Of a stretch of 7,651 bases of DNA, positions 5,637 through 7,651 are shown piece after piece. The stretch lies in assembly GCA_034432855.1 (NCBI GenBank), contig DAOUBA010000148.1:1-7651 (forward strand), given 5' to 3'. The position numbers were made by a program, and so were the translations under genes. The DNA is from DAOUBA01 sp034432855. Lineage in GTDB: Bacteria; Chloroflexota; Anaerolineae; B4-G1. The notes beneath the pieces are model-generated. The model saw only the letters and a program-made list of their open reading frames with translations. It did no database searches and was not told where the DNA came from. Position 1 is the stretch's first letter. Every line of letters begins with the position of its first letter.

Positions 5637-6693
5637 GAAGCTGAGAGTCGGCGTCGCCGGTACGGGGGTGGGCAAGAATCACGTCCGTGCATTCCAGAAC
5701 CTGCCGGACCTCTACGAGGTCGTGGCCCTCTGTGGAACCCGAGAGGCCAAGACGCGCGACATTGCGGCGCAACTCGGCATCCCGCGTTTCTCCACAGACC
5801 TGGACGAGTTGTGCCGGATGGACGACCTGGACGTGATTGATCTGTGCACCCCTTCGCACCAGCACGTCGAGCAGGTGCAACAGGTGCTGGCTGCCGGCAA
5901 GCATGTGATCTGCGAAAAGCCCGTGGCTGGTTCCCTTAAGGAAGTAGACGGGTTGATCGAGGCCGAGGCTGCGTCTGGCAGGCGCGTTATGCCGATCTTT
6001 CAATACCGGTTTGGCCACGGCGTGCAGAAACTCAAGTTCCTGGTCGAGGAAGGTGTGGCCGGGCGGGCCTACCTGAGCACGGTGGAGACCGCCTGGCGGC
6101 GGCGGGCCGGATATTACGCCACCTGGCATGGCCGCTGGGAAACAGAGTTGGGCGGCGCTCTGGCCACCCTGGCCGTCCACGCCCACGACGTGCTCACATA
6201 TATCGTCGGCCCGGTCCGGCGCGTCCTGGCCCATACGGCGACGCTGGTCAATCCCATCGAGACGGAGGATTGCGTCGTCGCCGCGCTGGAAATGGCCGAT
6301 GGCTCGCTCGCTTCCCTCGCCGTGACGACCGGCTCTGCCGCGCAGATCACCCGCCACCGTTTTTGCTTCAGCCATTTGACTGCCGAGAGCAACACGGAGC
6401 CTTATCGGAACACCGCCGATCCCTGGACATTCGTCGCCGATTCGCCGGAGTGGGAAAGCAGAATCGAGGAAACGTTGGCCCGCTTCGTCCCCTTACCCGA
6501 AGGTTTCGAAGGGCAGTTCTATGGCTTCTACCGGGCCCTCCACGAGGGCACTGAACTGCCGGTCACCCTGGCCGACGCCCGGGCTTCTCTGGAGTTGATT
6601 ACGGCCATTTATCATGCGGCCCAGAGCGGTTGTGTTGTTGAACTCCCCATCGGCCCGGACCATCCCAAGTATGCCGATTGGCGGCCGCGATAA
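5629..6693 (+). CDS. Gfo/Idh/MocA-family oxidoreductase, second paralogue type
   Basis: A 354-residue NAD(P)-dependent sugar dehydrogenase-like protein. The Rossmann start RVGVAGTGVGKNHVRAF (6-22) has a GxGxG loop one residue shorter than the common GxGxxG. CTPSHQH (73-79) and CEKPVA (95-100, lysine 97) are the family's NAD and catalytic motifs. In the third motif, GGALATLAVHAHD (175-187), histidine 184 is in place but the usual catalytic aspartate is threonine 180. The C-terminal half runs to YHAAQSGCVVELPI, the usual closing helix and strand. It is clearly different from the upstream family member, so they are not a recent duplication. Start and upstream stop overlap by 8 bases, which implies coupling, although the local ribosome site is weak. 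It may act on a different carbon or a keto intermediate of the same substrate (inference). Confidence 0.92.
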   Translation: MGEKLRVGVAGTGVGKNHVRAFQNLPDLYEVVALCGTREAKTRDIAAQLGIPRFSTDLDELCRMDDLDVIDLCTPSHQHVEQVQQVLAAGKHVICEKPVAGSLKEVDGLIEAEAASGRRVMPIFQYRFGHGVQKLKFLVEEGVAGRAYLSTVETAWRRRAGYYATWHGRWETELGGALATLAVHAHDVLTYIVGPVRRVLAHTATLVNPIETEDCVVAALEMADGSLASLAVTTGSAAQITRHRFCFSHLTAESNTEPYRNTADPWTFVADSPEWESRIEETLARFVPLPEGFEGQFYGFYRALHEGTELPVTLADARASLELITAIYHAAQSGCVVELPIGPDHPKYADWRPR

Positions 6694-6700
6694 GTCGTAC

Positions 6701-6705
6701 GGAGG
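6701..6705 (+). promoter_or_regulatory. Ribosome binding site deciding the dehydrogenase start
   Basis: GGAGG precedes two adjacent ATGs. It is 2 bases from the ATG at 6708 and 5 bases from the ATG at 6711, so the second is preferred. An in-frame TTG at 6678 lies inside the previous gene and has no ribosome site. Confidence 0.7.
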
Positions 6706-6710
6706 AAATG

Positions 6711-7481
6711 ATGAAGAAGGTTGCCTTGATTACCGGCGCAGGTCGCGGCATCGGGTTGGGCATCGCCAGCGCACTGGCCGCCCAAGGCTGCGACATCGTC
6801 ATCGCCGACATTCACCCGGAGGAGGTCGTCGCCAGAGCCTTGAGCGCGTTGCGCGATTTGGGCGCCGAGGTGCTCTACTGTATCGCCGACGTCGCCGACC
6901 GTGAGGCGCGCGGCCGCATGCTGGCTCAAATCCGCGAGCGGTTCGGACGGCTGAACGTGCTGGTGAACAACGCCGGCGTCGCCCCCAAGGTGCGCGCCGA
7001 CATCCTCGAAGCGACTGAGGAGAGTTTCGACTGGGTGATGTCCATCAACCTCAAGGGGCCATATTTCCTTACCCAGGCCGTGGCCAACTGGATGATCGCG
7101 CAACAGAAGGAGAACCCGGACTTTGAGGGCTGTATCATCAACATTTCCTCGATCTCTGCCACCGTCGCCTCGCCCAACCGCGGCGAGTACTGCATCTCCA
7201 AAGCCGGCCTGAGTATGGCGACGAAACTGTGGGCCGCGCGGTTGGGTGAGTTCGGCATCCCCGTATACGAGATCCGTCCCGGCATCATCAAGACGCCGAT
7301 GACCGAGACGGTGATGGAAAAGTATGACCGGCTCATCGCCGAAGGGCTGACCATCCAGCCGCGCTGGGGATTCCCTGAGGATGTCGGCAAGGCCGTAGCG
7401 ATGCTCGTGCGCGGCGACCTGTCCTACTCCACCGGGCAGGTGATTATGGTGGATGGCGGGATGACGGTTCAACGATTGTAA
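6711..7481 (+). CDS. Short-chain dehydrogenase, '3-ketoacyl-ACP reductase' (FabG-like, PRK12745 type)
   Basis: A 256-residue classical SDR. TGAGRGIG (8-15) binds the cofactor, NNAG (86-89) stabilises the fold, and the catalytic tetrad is N113, S147, Y160 and K164. The stretch SPNRGEYCISKAGLSMA (154-170) and ending STGQVIMVDGGM closely match what I remember of PRK12745/BKR_1 proteins, which are named 3-ketoacyl-ACP reductases but usually sit in sugar clusters rather than fatty-acid clusters. Aspartate 33 at the end of the second strand (VIADIH) favours NAD(H) over NADP(H). Here the neighbours are sugar transport and Gfo/Idh genes, so it more likely oxidises or reduces a sugar, polyol or keto-acid (inference). 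The gene starts 17 bases after the previous stop. Its stop codon lies inside a perfect inverted repeat at 7474-7498. Confidence 0.93.
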   Translation: MKKVALITGAGRGIGLGIASALAAQGCDIVIADIHPEEVVARALSALRDLGAEVLYCIADVADREARGRMLAQIRERFGRLNVLVNNAGVAPKVRADILEATEESFDWVMSINLKGPYFLTQAVANWMIAQQKENPDFEGCIINISSISATVASPNRGEYCISKAGLSMATKLWAARLGEFGIPVYEIRPGIIKTPMTETVMEKYDRLIAEGLTIQPRWGFPEDVGKAVAMLVRGDLSYSTGQVIMVDGGMTVQRL

Positions 7482-7498
7482 ATTGTGGAATTACAATC
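7474..7498. other. AT-rich inverted repeat over the stop codon of the SDR gene
   Basis: GATTGTAA (7474-7481) and TTACAATC (7491-7498) are a perfect 8-base inverted repeat with a 9-base spacer. The left arm contains the TAA stop. It is AT-rich, unlike the surrounding DNA, and no T-run follows, so it is a weak terminator at best. It could be an mRNA hairpin tuning expression of the flavoprotein or a protein-binding site for a promoter at the next gene. Confidence 0.4.
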
Positions 7499-7516
7499 CG
7501 TCTTGAGAGAGACTTT

Positions 7517-7651
7517 ATGCCAACGAGCGACATCATTTGGGTTCACACACTCGTGATCGGCAGCGGCGCGGCGGGATTGAACGCGGCGGTGCAACTGCGC
7601 GCCAACGGGATCGAGGATGTGCTCATCCTGACCGAAGGGCTGGATAAAGGC
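7517..7651 (+). CDS. FAD-binding flavoprotein, fumarate reductase/succinate dehydrogenase type (5' part only)
   Basis: Forty-five codons are present and the frame is open to the right edge. The start gives a short lead, then HTLVIGSGAAGLNAAVQLRA (10-29). This is the dinucleotide-binding fold with glycines 15, 17 and 20, followed by VLILTE, where glutamate 40 would hold the FAD ribose. This pattern fits the FAD_binding_2 family (fumarate reductase, succinate dehydrogenase and L-aspartate oxidase flavoproteins), but a different FAD oxidoreductase is possible from so short a piece. The ATG at 7517 has only a GA-rich upstream stretch (GAGAGAGA, 7505-7512) as ribosome site. It follows the SDR gene after 35 bases and probably belongs to the same unit, perhaps passing electrons from a substrate to the respiratory chain or a partner subunit encoded beyond the window. 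Confidence 0.82.
   Translation, partial: MPTSDIIWVHTLVIGSGAAGLNAAVQLRANGIEDVLILTEGLDKG

Noticed and set aside
5527..6375. Minus-strand open frame of 282 codons
   Set aside because: It is opposite the second Gfo/Idh gene, which has clear family motifs on the plus strand.
6678..6710. TTG start extending the SDR by 11 residues
   Set aside because: The extension overlaps the previous gene, lacks a ribosome site and precedes a GGAGG-driven ATG that begins exactly at the usual SDR N-terminus.
6612..7472. Minus-strand open frame of 286 codons
   Set aside because: It is opposite the SDR gene, whose catalytic and cofactor motifs are complete on the plus strand.
1..7651. CRISPR array, tRNA, rRNA, insertion sequence or attachment site
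   Set aside because: No spaced direct repeats, cloverleaf, rRNA segment, transposase frame or flanking inverted repeats were seen.

Overview
The window is a GC-rich stretch of a bacterial chromosome, most likely from the phylum Chloroflexota (Anaerolineae-like). Two things point there: a Tat-type lipoprotein sugar-binding protein with a repetitive Val/Pro/Glu linker after the lipid-anchored cysteine, and a divergent sensor-kinase-like gene whose N-terminal region resembles proteins I associate with that phylum. This assignment is inferred from style and has not been checked by a search.

Layout. (1) 1-663, minus strand: the 5' two thirds or so of a histidine-kinase-like signalling protein that runs off the left edge. 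(2) 664-1067: a 404-base divergent intergenic region. It holds an extended -10 promoter, a repeat cluster that could be an operator, a strongly foldable leader of about 310 bases, a stray perfect anti-Shine-Dalgarno match and a second, proximal promoter candidate. (3) 1068-4407: a carbohydrate ABC importer of the CUT1 type, made of a lipoprotein binding protein, a MalF/UgpA-like permease and a MalG/UgpE-like permease. A strong hairpin lies between the binding protein and the first permease, and the two permeases overlap by 4 bases. No ATPase gene is present. (4) 4408-4604: an intrinsic terminator whose T-rich tail is shared with the -35 box of a new promoter, a palindrome over the -10 region, and a short tandem repeat in the leader. 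(5) 4605-7651: a run of four oxidoreductase genes: two different Gfo/Idh/MocA-family dehydrogenases (8-base overlap), a short-chain dehydrogenase of the 'FabG-like' PRK12745 type, and the first 45 codons of an FAD flavoprotein of the fumarate reductase/succinate dehydrogenase type.

How it may work together (inference): the importer brings in a sugar, polyol or oligosaccharide using an ATPase encoded elsewhere. The dehydrogenases then oxidise or epimerise it through keto intermediates, with electrons going to NAD(H) and perhaps to the flavoprotein. The divergent signalling gene and the long leader are candidates for control of the importer. The substrate cannot be told from sequence alone. The coding genes belong to known families. 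The least explained parts are the 757-1067 leader and the terminator/promoter/repeat junction at 4441-4550.
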